In this document: one piece after another, positions 33,505-43,483 of the stretch
Numbering within the stretch: position 1 is the first letter of the stretch
Layout of the letters: the number at the start of each line of letters is the position of its first letter
NCBI RefSeq assembly: GCF_027579695.1
Contig: NC_083570.1
Location: 95,297,463-95,361,462 of the forward strand
Source: Neoarius graeffei
Taxonomy: Eukaryota; Chordata; Actinopteri; Siluriformes; Ariidae
Direction of reading: 5' to 3'
Length of the DNA stretch: 64,000 nt
The notes under the pieces: model-generated
Databases searched by the model: none
What the model saw: the letters and a program-made list of their open reading frames with translations, nothing else
Told to the model about the DNA's origin: nothing
Program-made: the position numbers and the translations under genes

Positions 33505-34571
33505 GGGCGGCACGGTGGTGTAGTGGTTAGCGCTGTCGGCTCACAGCAAGAAGGTCCGGGTTCGAGCAGAGTTTGCATGTTCTCCCCGTGTCCGCGTGGG
33601 TTTCCTCCGGGTGCTCCGGTTTCCCCCACAGTCCAAAGACATGCAGGTTGGGTTAACTGGTGACTCTAAATTGACCGTAGGTCTGAATGTGAGTGTGAAT
33701 GGTTGTCTGTGTCTATGGTGGGGTTTACATTAGACCGTATCAGCGGATCATCAGATTAACGTTTTTAAAACGATTAGCGTGCACACAGCAACGCCAATAC
33801 ACAATTCGCGTGCACACAGCAACGCCAATACACGGATACGCTCGGCTCCGCAGGCATCCTGCGCTCCAAATCACTCCGCCCTGAACAGCGAGTGCCCTCT
33901 GGAGGGTGCGCACTCCAGCCCTGTGCAGCTCACAGAGCACGCGAGTGAAGCGCATGAGCAGTGATTCGGGACTGAGCCGCTGTGTGTGTGATCCCAGTGC
34001 ATATCGGCATGCGCGTCACTTACCACTTGCAAGTGGAAGGATGGCAAGCCTAAAGACAATCATAACTACACAATGGGCAGTATTTGCATCAGTATTTGCA
34101 GTATTTTCATACTTTTATACTCTTTAATGAAAGGTGATACAAGGCGGAAGTCCGCGCCGTTTTTCAGCAGTCGCGTCACATGACCAACGCCAGTGAATCA
34201 GGAAGGTGGATGTCACAGTGACGTTGTCCAATGACGATGCCAGCTAGAGCTCAGCACAGCGTATCCGCGTATTCTCAATGTTTACACAGCACCGGACCAG
34301 ACACGATCTGGATTGAATACGTGGACCCTGGCGGATTCCCGTTTCCCGGTGTTTCCAGGCGTTTTAATGTAAACGGACAGTGCATCCGCGAAGAAAACGA
34401 GACAGATACGGTCTAATGTAAACTTGGCCTATGTGTCAGCCCTGTGATGACCTGGCGACTTGTCCAGGGTGTACCCCGCCTTTCGCCCGTAGTCAGCTGG
34501 GATAGGCTCCAGCTTGCCTGCGACCCTGTAGGACAGGATAAAGCGGCTAGAGATAATGAGATGAGATGAGA
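33505..34571 (+). mobile_element. V-SINE nested in a SINE and itself split by a MITE
   Basis: Standard V-SINE. The duplication TTTAACCTATCT (33493-33504) matches TTTAACCCATCT (34572-34583). A 713-bp terminal-inverted-repeat element interrupts it at 33717-34429. Confidence 0.93.
33717..34429. mobile_element. Terminal-inverted-repeat MITE, 713 bp
   Basis: The inverted ends share GTTTACATTAGACCGTATC (left 33723 on; right end mirrored). The flanking V-SINE sequence shows a 3-bp duplication TAT (33714-33716 and 34430-34432). The interior has a 25-bp direct repeat (GTGCACACAGCAACGCCAAT twice, 33779 and 33809) and high GC. No transposase domain. The superfamily is not certain; a 3-bp duplication would fit PIF/Harbinger loosely. 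Confidence 0.78.
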
Positions 34572-34821
34572 TTTAACCCATCTGAAGGAGTGAACACACA
34601 AGTGAGTAATGAGCACCCACCAAAGCAGTGGGCAGCTATGCTACAGCGCCCGGGGAGCAGCTGTGGGTTAGGTGCCCTTGCTCAAGGCACAGGGAGAACA
34701 TGCAAACTCCACACAGTAAGGCCCCCGTTGGCTGCTGGGCTTGAACCCAGAACCTTCTTGCTGTGAGGCGACAGCGCTAACCACCACACCACCGTGCCGC
34801 CTAGTACACCAGATTAGGCCT

Positions 34822-35195
34822 CATCTCATCTCATTATCTCTAGCCGCTTTATCCTTCTACAGGGTCGCAGGCAAGCTGGAGCCTATCCCAGCTGACTACG
34901 GGCGAAAGGCGGGGTACACCCTGGACAAGTCGCCAGGTCATCACAGGGCTGACACATAGACACAGACAACCATTCACACTCACATTCACACCTACGGTCA
35001 ATTTAGAGTCACCAGTTAACCTAACCTGCATGTCTTTGGACAGCGGGGGAAACCGGAGCACCCGGAGGAAACCCACGCGGACACGGGGAGAACATGCAAA
35101 CTCCACACAGAAAGGCCCTCGCCGGCCCCGGGGCTCGAACCCAGGACCTTCTTGCTGTGAGGCGACAGCGCTAACCACCACACCACCGTGCCGCC
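34822..35195 (-). mobile_element. V-SINE with a 20-bp target duplication
   Basis: Full length, reverse. The perfect duplication TAGTACACCAGATTAGGCCT is at 34802-34821 and 35196-35215. Confidence 0.96.
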
Positions 35196-35404
35196 TAGTA
35201 CACCAGATTAGGCCTGTTAAAGGAAATCTCCACTCTAAAAACAAAAAAAAGAAAAAAGAAATTAAATATGTTTATATTGAAATATTTGTGATGAGTTTAG
35301 TAATTCTTGTTGCTTGGTGTGGTATTTTCATTATTCCTGAGGGTAGTTAACAGCAGATGTGTGCCATAGTGATGTCACAGGGAGACATTGTTATATGGAG
35401 TATA

Positions 35405-35703
35405 ACAGGACGGGGTGGTGTAGTGGTTAGCATGGTCACCTCACAGCAAGAAGGTTCTGGGTTTGAACCTCAGTCTTTCTGTATGGAGTTTGCATGTAGT
35501 CTCCGTGGGTTTCCTCTGACAGTTCAAAGACATGCAGATTAGGTAAAATACCCAGCCACTGGGCTTATGCAAGCCAGTATGTACTTAATGCTGGTCCCAA
35601 GCCCAGATAGACTGGGAAGGGTTGTATCAGGAAGGGCATCTGGTGTAAAACTTAAGTGGAACACATCTGCTGTGGTGACCCCTAATGGGATCAGCCGAAA
35701 GAA
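35405..35703 (+). mobile_element. V-SINE head with a third type of 3' tail
   Basis: A tRNA-like head (GTGGTGTAGTGGTTAGCATG) and a decayed central domain are followed by GCTGGTCCCAAGCCCAGAT, GGAAGGGCATCTGG and a CCTAATGGGATCAGCCGAAA end. That tail differs from the other two V-SINE tails in the window and matches the fragment at 13985-14110. Confidence 0.75.
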
Positions 35704-36446
35704 ATTATTCATAAAGGGTAACAGCCAAAGCTTTTTTTCTCGCTCACCATTTTAGAGTGATGTCCTGTGAATGAGAAATCCAACACAGAATTAGTGGAGA
35801 CAGCGAATATCAGACTTCCTGAATGCAATGCAGCAATATGGTTATACACGTTTTCCTCAAAAGACTCCACTCAGCTAGTTAGCAATATATGATATGATAA
35901 GCGTGATGCTGCTGACAGCAGTATTAGCACGAAAGTTGATGATCTGGAAGCTGATCTGTTTGAGCAGAGCGTACAGATGAGGAGGTGAGAGAGCTGGACG
36001 GATTAAAAGACTAAAGTGTTGTTGCAGCTCTCTCTTTACGTAGGGATGTAGTAAGAGCTAAACCTGACTGGCAACAATAATCAGCAGGCAGTCAATACAG
36101 AATAAATCTCAGATAGCATACAACGTCACACGTTAATTATCAAGGCCAATTTGCCAAGTTACTCAGGGTGGATTTTTCATTTAAGGCTTGTATTTAACTG
36201 ATGAGTCGATTTCAGTGAGTAGAATGAATCAAAAGTTTCCATGGACTGTGTTCCTTGTGAAATTCTTTGGTGTAGTTTATCTTCTTTACAGAACCTGAGG
36301 TGCCACAGATACTGGAGTTTCTCCTCTGAGCAGATATTTTATTAACAGTTACTGGAACGTGATGTGAATGCACCAATATTACACAAAAAAAATGTTGTTA
36401 CTATGAGGTGCAGCTTTGGAAAATTCAGCATATACGGTACAAGAAC
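35704..36446. other. Unassigned stretch
   Basis: No recognised gene or repeat. A short coiled-coil-like reading near 35930-36010 is too brief to call. Confidence 0.4.
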
Positions 36447-36692
36447 CACGGGCGATTGCTCTAAGACAACGAGGGAGGCTCAGCCTCCTCTAAAAATGAC
36501 GAACATCGTGTAGGATGAATTGCGCTAGGCTTATGTTATAGCCGACCTTATAACATTGCTATTTCAGATCCAGAATCATAGAAATATATGCGCTCAACCC
36601 AACTACAGTGCGAAATCATTCCGTTATAACTTTCCCCAGTTCACCTAATGTGTGCGTGAGTTTTTCCCCCTCGTGACAGCGTGATGCAGCCC

Positions 36693-36924
36693 AGCCTCAG
36701 TGGACTTCAATGGCATTTGGGAGCTATGCGCTTTTCAATCTCAAAATGCAAGATGATTATTGGACAAATAATGTGAAAACGTCCTCCCACAGAGTCCCAC
36801 GGACTCCCAGCCTCAGTGGACTTCAATGGCATTTGGGAGCTATGCGCTTTTCAATCTCAAAATGCAAGACGGTTATTGGACAAATACTGCAAAAACGCCC
36901 GCCCACGGACTCCCAGCCTCACAG
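36693..36924. repeat. Two tandem copies of a 116-bp unit
   Basis: The block CAGCCTCAGTGGACTTCAAT through ATTGGACAAATA is repeated with a period of 116 bases and a few mismatches. Confidence 0.85.
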
Positions 36925-37279
36925 TGGGAGGGACATGGCAAAGCTTTCCACGAGGAGACTGGTGATTGGTGAAAGCGGCCGGATATTTTCTTTGATTGAC
37001 AGCTCGTTTCAAATATAGACAGGCAGCGGTGAATCTCAGTTCAGTCCCATGCGGATTCGCAAGTGGTGTGGTGTATTGTAAGAGATCAGCTTACATTTCG
37101 ATTTCATTCATTACATACGGTTTCTACCAGCTTTTTTAGTTTGTATATATTTTCATTGTAAATAAAGTGTAAATATAGTGTTGTCAAGTTTGCTATCTTA
37201 GTTCCAGAAATTTCGTTTATTTGAGTGACTGAACTTGAACTTGAGGGGGCTAGTCAGCTAGCAAGAAAGCTGTGCACGG

Positions 37280-37483
37280 ATGCCAAGCATTGCTGATTTA
37301 ATTTTGGCGAAGCCATTTGCCAGTCTTCCTTTCGAGGAAAAAATTAAAATTAAAGAGCAGGGTAGACCAACGCCTCAAATTGACTTGGTGAAAAAGGTAG
37401 GGAATAATACTCGTTCCTTTCAGCTCTCCTGGTACGAGAAAGTGAATTGGCTAACAGCAAGTGACCCACATCAACAACAGTAA
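37280..37483 (+). pseudogene. hAT transposase N-terminal fragment (zf-TTF type)
   Basis: 67 codons starting MPSIADLILAKPF and including RSFQLSWYEKVNWLTAS. This resembles the first part of the TTF-type zinc finger in ZMYM1-like hAT transposases. The cysteines and the rest are missing: a stop follows. Confidence 0.6.
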
Positions 37484-37567
37484 ATAGGCTACTTTAGTAA
37501 TATGTCATGGATGGACCAAAAATATAGAATCTATTTAAAATGTTTATGCTGAGTATATTATATTGGA

Positions 37568-37632
37568 GCTCCAGCTTGCCTGCGACCCTGTTGAACAGGA
37601 TAAAGCGGCTAGAGATAATGAGATGAGATGAG
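37568..37632 (+). mobile_element. 65-bp SINE-tail insertion
   Basis: Only the last 65 bases of the V-SINE tail (CTCCAGCTTGCCTGCGACC to GATGAGATGAG). The perfect 13-bp duplication ATATTATATTGGA is at 37555-37567 and 37633-37645. An extreme 5' truncation. Confidence 0.93.
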
Positions 37633-38342
37633 ATATTATATTGGAATATATATTTTTCTGGATATGAATTAAACACAGCTACAATTTGGAAAACATTTTT
37701 AAACAAAAACACAGCCGAGAACATTTCACACTACAGACCTGGATTAAAAGTGAAGGATTATCAAAATTGTCAATAAAACATTTCTCAGTCAAAATAAGTA
37801 AAATATAGGGAAAGTGTCATTGAATGAAATGTGTGGCACCCAGCTCTATGTTTGGCTCCCCAAGGTCAGTGCTTGTGCCTATTCCAGAACACTCTGCTGT
37901 TACTGCTGAGGTTCCTGACAAAGAGCTGCTTTCAATAATGATCAATTTTTAAACAACATGCCACAATTTTAAAATACAAAATGTTAAAATATACCCCCCC
38001 CAACACCACCATCATGTATATTGGACAGTAGGCTAATGGGCCAAAAGAACCTGTTATTTCACAGTTTGTGACCCTGCCAACAATCAGCCAGATCAGAGGC
38101 AAGAGTATGGGCAAAATTGATGTGTTTTTTCTTTTTTCTTTTAAAATCTGGAAATATCGTAACCGACCAGCCTCCCCTGTTTGAAAGACTACCAGCCGCC
38201 ACTGATAAGAACTACTATAAGATGATAGGAAATGATGCCTTCTTAAAAAAAGCTGTAAAGAGTTTGGAAGCCACATGTGCAGCAATTTGGCATTAAATGA
38301 ATTAAGACTAATACCTCAGCTGACTCTGGAGTTTTTCATTAA

Positions 38343-39981
38343 AGGTGGACTATGCAGGATTTATGTGGCTCTATTAGCAGAAATGGATTATAGTATCCAC
38401 AAGTATGTTTTCATTAGTGTATAATTACCTCTAACTACGAATCATTGTGTTTTTGTAAGGTTAACACGAATGCTTTATATCTACATAGGGCATGGGTTCA
38501 ATTCCACAGAGCTGCCGTGTTGCACCTCGGCAGTAGCCCAGAACGGACAAACCTCTAGAGAGTGCCTTTCATGTTTCACGTTTTTACACGTAGCAGTGTG
38601 AAATCTGGAAGGAAGCACCGGAAGGAAGCTGAAGAAGTAAAAGAAAGGAAATCCAAGAAGAAGAAAGAAGAGGAATCAGTGTTTGCTGGTGCTGGCTAAC
38701 AAGTTTGAGAAACCAAATTTTGTAAAATGGAGGATCATGCTTATTGATTAGCATGAGAAAAAGCAAAGGAGCATGAATGTCATTGTTGGAAGTATGCTAC
38801 AGGCATCTGATGGCCAGCGTATGTTCTAATATTTTATGGACATGAGTGTTTTACTGGGAAATACACCATTTGTATTTTCCCTATGAGCTACACGGAGAAC
38901 CAAAACTATGATGTATATCTCTATATGTCACTTGCGAGGAAAGCGATGAATTGTTTTGATAAATTTGGGTACTTTTTGTTTATGAATGTGTCTATATAAT
39001 AAAAAGAAAATCACACGTTGGCTTGAAGATATGAAGTTTATTTTCTCTTGTTGGAAAACTCGCAATTTTTCATACAAAATACATCATGGATCTGAGTGAC
39101 GTATTTAAATAATATTGGCTGGCTTTTTTTCATGGTCTATCAGATATATTCCATTCAGCTAGCATGATATTGAATGAATGAGTCGAAGATGAGTAGCTGA
39201 ATGGAATATATCTGATAGACCACGAAAAAAGCCAGCCAATATTATTATTATTATTATTATTATTATAAATACACATTCCTTTCGGGTGTTCAACGCGTCT
39301 TTCTCTTTCAAAATTCTCTCAAAATCTTCTGTATTTAACAAAGCAAACCTGGCGGCCATGTTTGTTTACAAATTGTCACGGTCGCTCGCTAGCGCGGAAG
39401 TTTTACGTCTCTGACGTGTGCTGTCATGTTGTCTTGACAACCATGCAATTATCGTAAACCATATTCAACGCTCATTCTCCATTGGGTAGAGTGATGTAAT
39501 ACACATACGATAAGCAATATGCTAACAATATTGCGTGCTATCAAACCAAATGAATGAAACCCGCTAGAAGGGAATAGAACACGTGTTTTTATTCCATCGA
39601 AAAAGTGTCCCGTATGTATAATAATTCCTGATATTTCACTCCGATGACATCACTCCTTGTGTTTTCCCGCTGACTAGACACGTGTTGTCAAAATGGAGAA
39701 CTGGTTCAAAATTAAAATTCTTTTAACTTGTGTATTTTTTTGTGGATGTGTCCATATAATATAAAGAACATTACATGGTGGGGCGAAGATATGAAGTTTA
39801 TCTTCTCATGTTGAAAATATTTTCATGCTATCGCTGTGCTCACTCATCATATACACATTCACCACTTGAAAATAGACTTCGTATCTTTGCGCAACTGTGT
39901 AATGTCCTCTATTTACGTGCCTGATAAATAGGGAGGGATATTCAATTGGTTGCACTTGATTGAATCCTACATAGTGGACCT
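38343..39981. mobile_element. TTAA-target non-autonomous DNA transposon, 1.64 kb
   Basis: The inverted ends AGGTGGACTATGCAGGATT and, from the right, AGGTCCACTATGTAGGATT are flanked by TTAA (38339-38342 and 39982-39985), as in piggyBac or Kolobok elements. Inside are a palindrome at 39109-39243, a direct repeat of GAAGATATGAAGTTTAT (about 39027 and 39785) and an ATT microsatellite. No transposase domain found. Confidence 0.83.
39109..39243. repeat. 50-bp-arm palindrome
   Basis: The left arm (AATATTGGCTGGCTTTTTTT onward) is mirrored by the right arm ending AAAAAGCCAGCCAATATT, with a 31-bp centre. An (ATT)n microsatellite follows to about 39266. Confidence 0.9.
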
Positions 39982-39985
39982 TTAA

Positions 39986-40289
39986 CACTGTAGAAAAGAG
40001 ATTTAAAATTGTTTCTTCTAGTTTCTCATTCCTACGTCTCAGATCACACCCTGACTTCTACAAAACAATGCATATTAGGAGGAATGATTTTTGTTGTTCT
40101 CTCACTACTGTTGGACAGACAGGCACAAAGATGCATTTTGACAGCATGTGTGAATCAAACATGGCTGCCCAGGTCATGCAAAGGTCACGGTTCATGACTT
40201 ATTGTAAAATATTAGACTCACGCCACATTACTTTTGTCTGAACTCAGAACTGATCACAATTAGGAATAATGCAGTTGGAGATTTTGGTT
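39986..40289. other. Unassigned stretch
   Basis: Nothing recognised. An (ATTC)n microsatellite begins at about 40296. Confidence 0.45.
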
Positions 40290-40365
40290 TTAATTTCATT
40301 CATTCATTCATTCATTCATTCATATTCAGGGTCACAGTGGATCCAAAGCCTTTCCTATGAACATC

Positions 40366-41010
40366 CATCCATCCATCCATCCATCCATCCATTATCCATA
40401 GCCGCTTATCCTGTGCAGGGTCACGGGCAAGCTGGAGCCTATCCCAGCTGACTACGGGCGAAAGGCGGGGTACACCCTGGACAAGTCGCCAGGTCATCAC
40501 AGGGCTGACACATAGAGACAAGCAACCATTCACACTCACATTCACACCTACAGTCAATTTAGAGCCACCAATTAGCCTAACCTAGATGTCTTTGGGGGCG
40601 GCACAGTGGTGTAGTGGTTAGCACTGTCGCCTCACAGCAAGAAGGTCCTGGCGAGGGCCTTTCTGTGTGGAGTTTGCATGTTCTCCCTGTGTCTGTGTGG
40701 GCTTCCTCCACAGTCCAAAGACATGCAGGTTAGGTTAATTGGTGGCTCTAAATTGACCGTAGGTGTGAATGTGAGTGTGAATGGTGGCTTGTCTCTGTGT
40801 GTCAGCCCTGTGATGACCTGGCGACTTGTCCAGGGTGTACCCCACCTCTCGCCCATAGTCAGCTAGGAAAGGCTCCAGCTTGCCTGTGACTCTGTAGAAC
40901 AGGATAAGCGGCTACAGATAATGGATGGATGCATGTCTTTGGACTGCACCTGGACCACTGGGCTCAAACCCAGACTCTTCTTGCCGTGAGGTGACACTAC
41001 ACCTACCCTT
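40366..41010 (-). mobile_element. V-SINE (outer copy), split by another V-SINE
   Basis: Reverse V-SINE with a (CATC)n tail at left (40362-40392). It continues to 40595 and resumes at 40933 up to the head remnant near 41000. The insertion lies inside the central domain. Confidence 0.88.
40596..40932 (+). mobile_element. V-SINE inserted in a V-SINE
   Basis: Forward copy with an internal deletion after the B box. The perfect 10-bp duplication ATGTCTTTGG is at 40586-40595 and 40933-40942, a sequence belonging to the outer SINE. Confidence 0.92.
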
Positions 41011-41139
41011 TCCTATGAACAGTGGATGCAAAATAGGAATTCACCCTGGATATCCCATTACAAGAAAAACTGTCCACCCACAGCTTCATGCAATCATTCA
41101 CATTTAGGGGCAATTCAGCTTTACTAATTTCCACCTCCT

Positions 41140-41272
41140 AGCATGTTTTTGTGAGGTGGAAGGAAACCAGAGAACATGGAGGAAACCCAGACGGAAACTC
41201 ACGAGGAGAACATATGAAACCCCATCTGAGCTCAGGACCAAACCCTGAAGCTGTGAGGCGGCAACATGACCT
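41140..41272 (-). mobile_element. Old degraded V-SINE-like fragment
   Basis: It retains GGAGGAAACCCAGACGGAAA and a GCTGTGAGGCGGCA head trace. Strongly diverged. Confidence 0.55.
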
Positions 41273-41282
41273 GCATCACCAT

Positions 41283-42005
41283 CCGTCAATCCATCCATTA
41301 TCTCATCTCATTATGTCTAGCCGCTTTATCCTGTTCGACAGGGTCGCAGGGAAGCTGCAGCCTATCCCAGCTGACTACGGGCGAAAGGCGGGGTGCACCC
41401 TGGACAAGTCGCCAGGTCATCACAGGGCTGACACATAGACACAGACAACCATTCACACCCACATTCACACCTACGGTCAATTTAGAGTTACCAGTTAACC
41501 TAACCTGCATGTCTTTGGACTGTGGGGGAAACCGGAGCACCCGGAGGAAACCCACGCGGACACGGGGAGAACATGCAAACTCCACACAGAAAGGCCCTCG
41601 CTGGCCACGGGGCTCGAACCCGGACCTTCTTGCTGTGAGGTGACAGCGCTAACCACTACACCACCGTGCCGCCCCCATCCATTATCTATAGCTGCTTATT
41701 CTATCCTACAGGGTTGCAGGCAAGCTGGAGCCTATCCCAGCTGACTACAGGTGAAAGGCGGGGTACACCCTGGACAAGTCGCCAGGTCATCACAGGGCTG
41801 ACACGTAGACAAACAACCATTCACACTCACATTCACACCTACGGTCAATTTAGAGCCACGAATTAGCCAAACCTGCATGTCTTTGGGCACCCGGAGGAAA
41901 CCCATGCGAACTCCGCACAGAAAGGCCCTCATCGGCCGCTGGGCTCGAACCCAGGGCCTTCTTGCTGTGAGGCGACAGTGCTAACCACTACACCACCGTA
42001 CCGCC
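41283..42005 (-). mobile_element. V-SINE (outer copy) interrupted in its tail
   Basis: Reverse copy with a (CATC)n tail. Its 12-bp duplication CTGCATCACCAT is at 41271-41282 and 42006-42017. Another V-SINE sits in the tail at 41302-41674. Confidence 0.92.
41302..41674 (-). mobile_element. V-SINE inserted in another V-SINE tail
   Basis: Full-length reverse copy with a CTCATCTC tail. The perfect 11-bp duplication CCATCCATTAT is at 41291-41301 and 41675-41685. Confidence 0.94.
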
Positions 42006-42017
42006 CTGCATCACCAT

Positions 42018-42641
42018 TTTGTCATTTATTTATTTTTTTTTAAAGAATGAAATTGATTTGCTTACACAAGCAAGACCTATGGGCTATGTGTTGCGCATGC
42101 GCTGTTTGTACGCGCTGTCATTCTCCTTTAAGATGATGTAAGGCTTCACTCCCTGAGAACAGTCTCCCTCCCTGCACTGCTGTAGCAACATCATCATCAT
42201 CATCCATCCAGTCCCCGGGGCGAGCGCACTGATCATGCACAGTCCACTGAGCTCAACTTCCAACTGCATCCACCAACACACACACACACACACACACACA
42301 CAGGCTCATTTCTGACAGAACTGCTGATTGCATCCAGCTCTAAAATGAAACGTTACTCATCTGTAGACTGAAAGGCGCATTTTGGGAACAAGTTGGATGT
42401 TGGGTGGCATCTGATTCTCAGCTGGAGTTTCAAAGAGTTTGTGAACAGCAGAAGGGGATGCAGGTAAAAGGTTTGCTCTGAGTGTGTGTTTGGTGTTGGA
42501 CTGCACTGTGCAGAGCTTTAATAGTTCCCAGGCTTGCGGCGTTACTGGGATGTCTCGTGCGCACTGCGCCGGTTTGCGCTCCGCCTTTCCGAAACCTCCA
42601 CCAAGCAAAACTTTGTGACTCTGTGATCACATCGCGTCAAA
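42018..42641 (+). promoter_or_regulatory. Presumed 5' flank / 5' UTR of the KCTD16-like gene
   Basis: Repeat-poor compared with its surroundings, with rising GC (GCGCATGCGC near 42094; GTGCGCACTGCGCCGG near 42556). It contains a (CA)n microsatellite at 42275-42302. No clear TATA box. The transcription start and any non-coding exon cannot be fixed from sequence alone. The start codon context GTCAAAATGG has A at -3 and G at +4. Confidence 0.45.
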
Positions 42642-43452
42642 ATGGCACTGACTGAAAACTGTCGGATTTATCAGGCTCCCAAAGACAGCGGCTCGAACCA
42701 AACTTCTGATGTGATCGAGCTGAATGTGGGTGGACAGGTGTACTACACCCGGCGCGCCACCCTCACCAGCATGCCCAACTCTCTACTGGCCAAAATGTTT
42801 GCACCCAGAAAGGACACATCAGCCGACATGGCCCGAGACACGAAAGGACGATGCTTCATTGACAGGGATGGATTTTTGTTTCGATACGTCCTGGACTACT
42901 TACGAGACAAACACGTCGTCCTTCCAGATCACTTCCCGGAAAGAGGGCGGCTCAAGCGCGAGGCTGAGTACTTCCAGCTTCCAGAGCTGGTCAAGATCCT
43001 CACCCCTGATGACCTTAAAAGATCCATGATGAATCATGATGAATTCCCGCCGTACAGTGATCTAGATGATGTGTCTCAAAGCAGCGATCAGAGGTCGTAC
43101 CCGTCCTCCCACAGGCGCTACGGGTTCATCACGGTCACATCCGCGCGCGACACCTGCGTCTCAGACACCAAAGGCACCAGGGTGCCCAAACTTTTCGTCT
43201 GCGGAAGGGTCGCCCTGGCTAAAGAGGTCTTCGGAGAGGCGTTGAGGGAAAGCAGGGATCCTCCTGAGAGGCCTCCTGAGCGCTACACGTCCCGGTTCGT
43301 CCTGGCGTTCGGGCACGCGGAGAGGGCGTTCGACCTGCTTGCGGAGGGCGGCTTCCGGCTGGTGGCGTGCAGCTCGGCGCTCACCTCTGCCCTTTACGCA
43401 TCGCATACGGACGACAGGCAGTGGTGCAAGTGCACAGAGTACGTCTTCTACC
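42642..43452 (+). CDS. kctd16: KCTD16-like BTB/T1 protein, first coding exon
   Basis: KCTD8, 12, 12b and 16 are auxiliary subunits of GABA-B receptors; the T1 domain binds the GABA-B2 tail and the H1 domain binds G-beta-gamma and shapes desensitisation. Residues 24-122 form the T1/BTB domain (VIELNVGGQVYYTRRATL; FIDRDGFLFRYVLDYLRDK; HFPERGRLKREAEYFQLPEL). Residues 158-271 form H1 (LAKEVFGEALRESRD; PERYTSRF; HTDDRQW; TEYVFYR). The MAL..NC start and HTDD..W favour KCTD16 over KCTD8 or KCTD12. The exon ends in codon 271 (phase 1) at C|GTAAGT, as expected for the long first coding exon; the H2-coding exon lies beyond the window. H1 lacks the usual GYRGS...QADAKFRR stretch, so it may be a diverged teleost paralogue. 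Confidence 0.9.
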
Positions 43453-43458
43453 GTAAGT
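43453..43458 (+). promoter_or_regulatory. Splice donor GTAAGT of the KCTD16-like exon
   Basis: A consensus donor directly after TACGTCTTCTACC, at the position where KCTD8/16 first coding exons end. Without splicing the frame would add only 15 codons from the donor codon to a stop at 43485-43487. Confidence 0.82.
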
Positions 43459-43483
43459 CTCGAGGCAGGGGGATTATTTATTT

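Larger units (their letters stand above)
33428..34801 (-). mobile_element. V-SINE variant with a different 3' tail, invaded by a V-SINE
   Basis: In reverse, the tail (AGCCAAGAAGCC, CACAGTGAAATTTAACCTC) begins at left; the GAACATGCAAACTCC central block and tRNA-like head close it at right (34685-34801). The tail is unrelated to the ATGAGATGA tail of the other V-SINEs. The copy at 49835-50275 has the same architecture. A second V-SINE interrupts it at 33505-34571. Confidence 0.82.
36447..38204 (+). mobile_element. hAT element with TTF-finger remnant, 1.76 kb
   Basis: Ends CACGGGCGATTGCTC and, from the right, CAGTGGCGGCTGGTAG; flanking 8-mers ACAAGAAC (36439-36446) and ATAAGAAC (38205-38212). 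Same terminal family as 11854-13295. It holds a 116-bp tandem duplication (36693-36900), the start of a transposase (37280-37483) and a 65-bp SINE-tail insertion (37568-37632). Confidence 0.85.

Noticed and set aside
33505..33580. tRNA gene (A and B boxes in SINE heads)
   Set aside because: Heads of V-SINEs resemble tRNA but lack a plausible full cloverleaf and run into the SINE body.
42724..43029. Second open frame in the KCTD exon
   Set aside because: Out-of-frame shadow of the conserved T1 domain.
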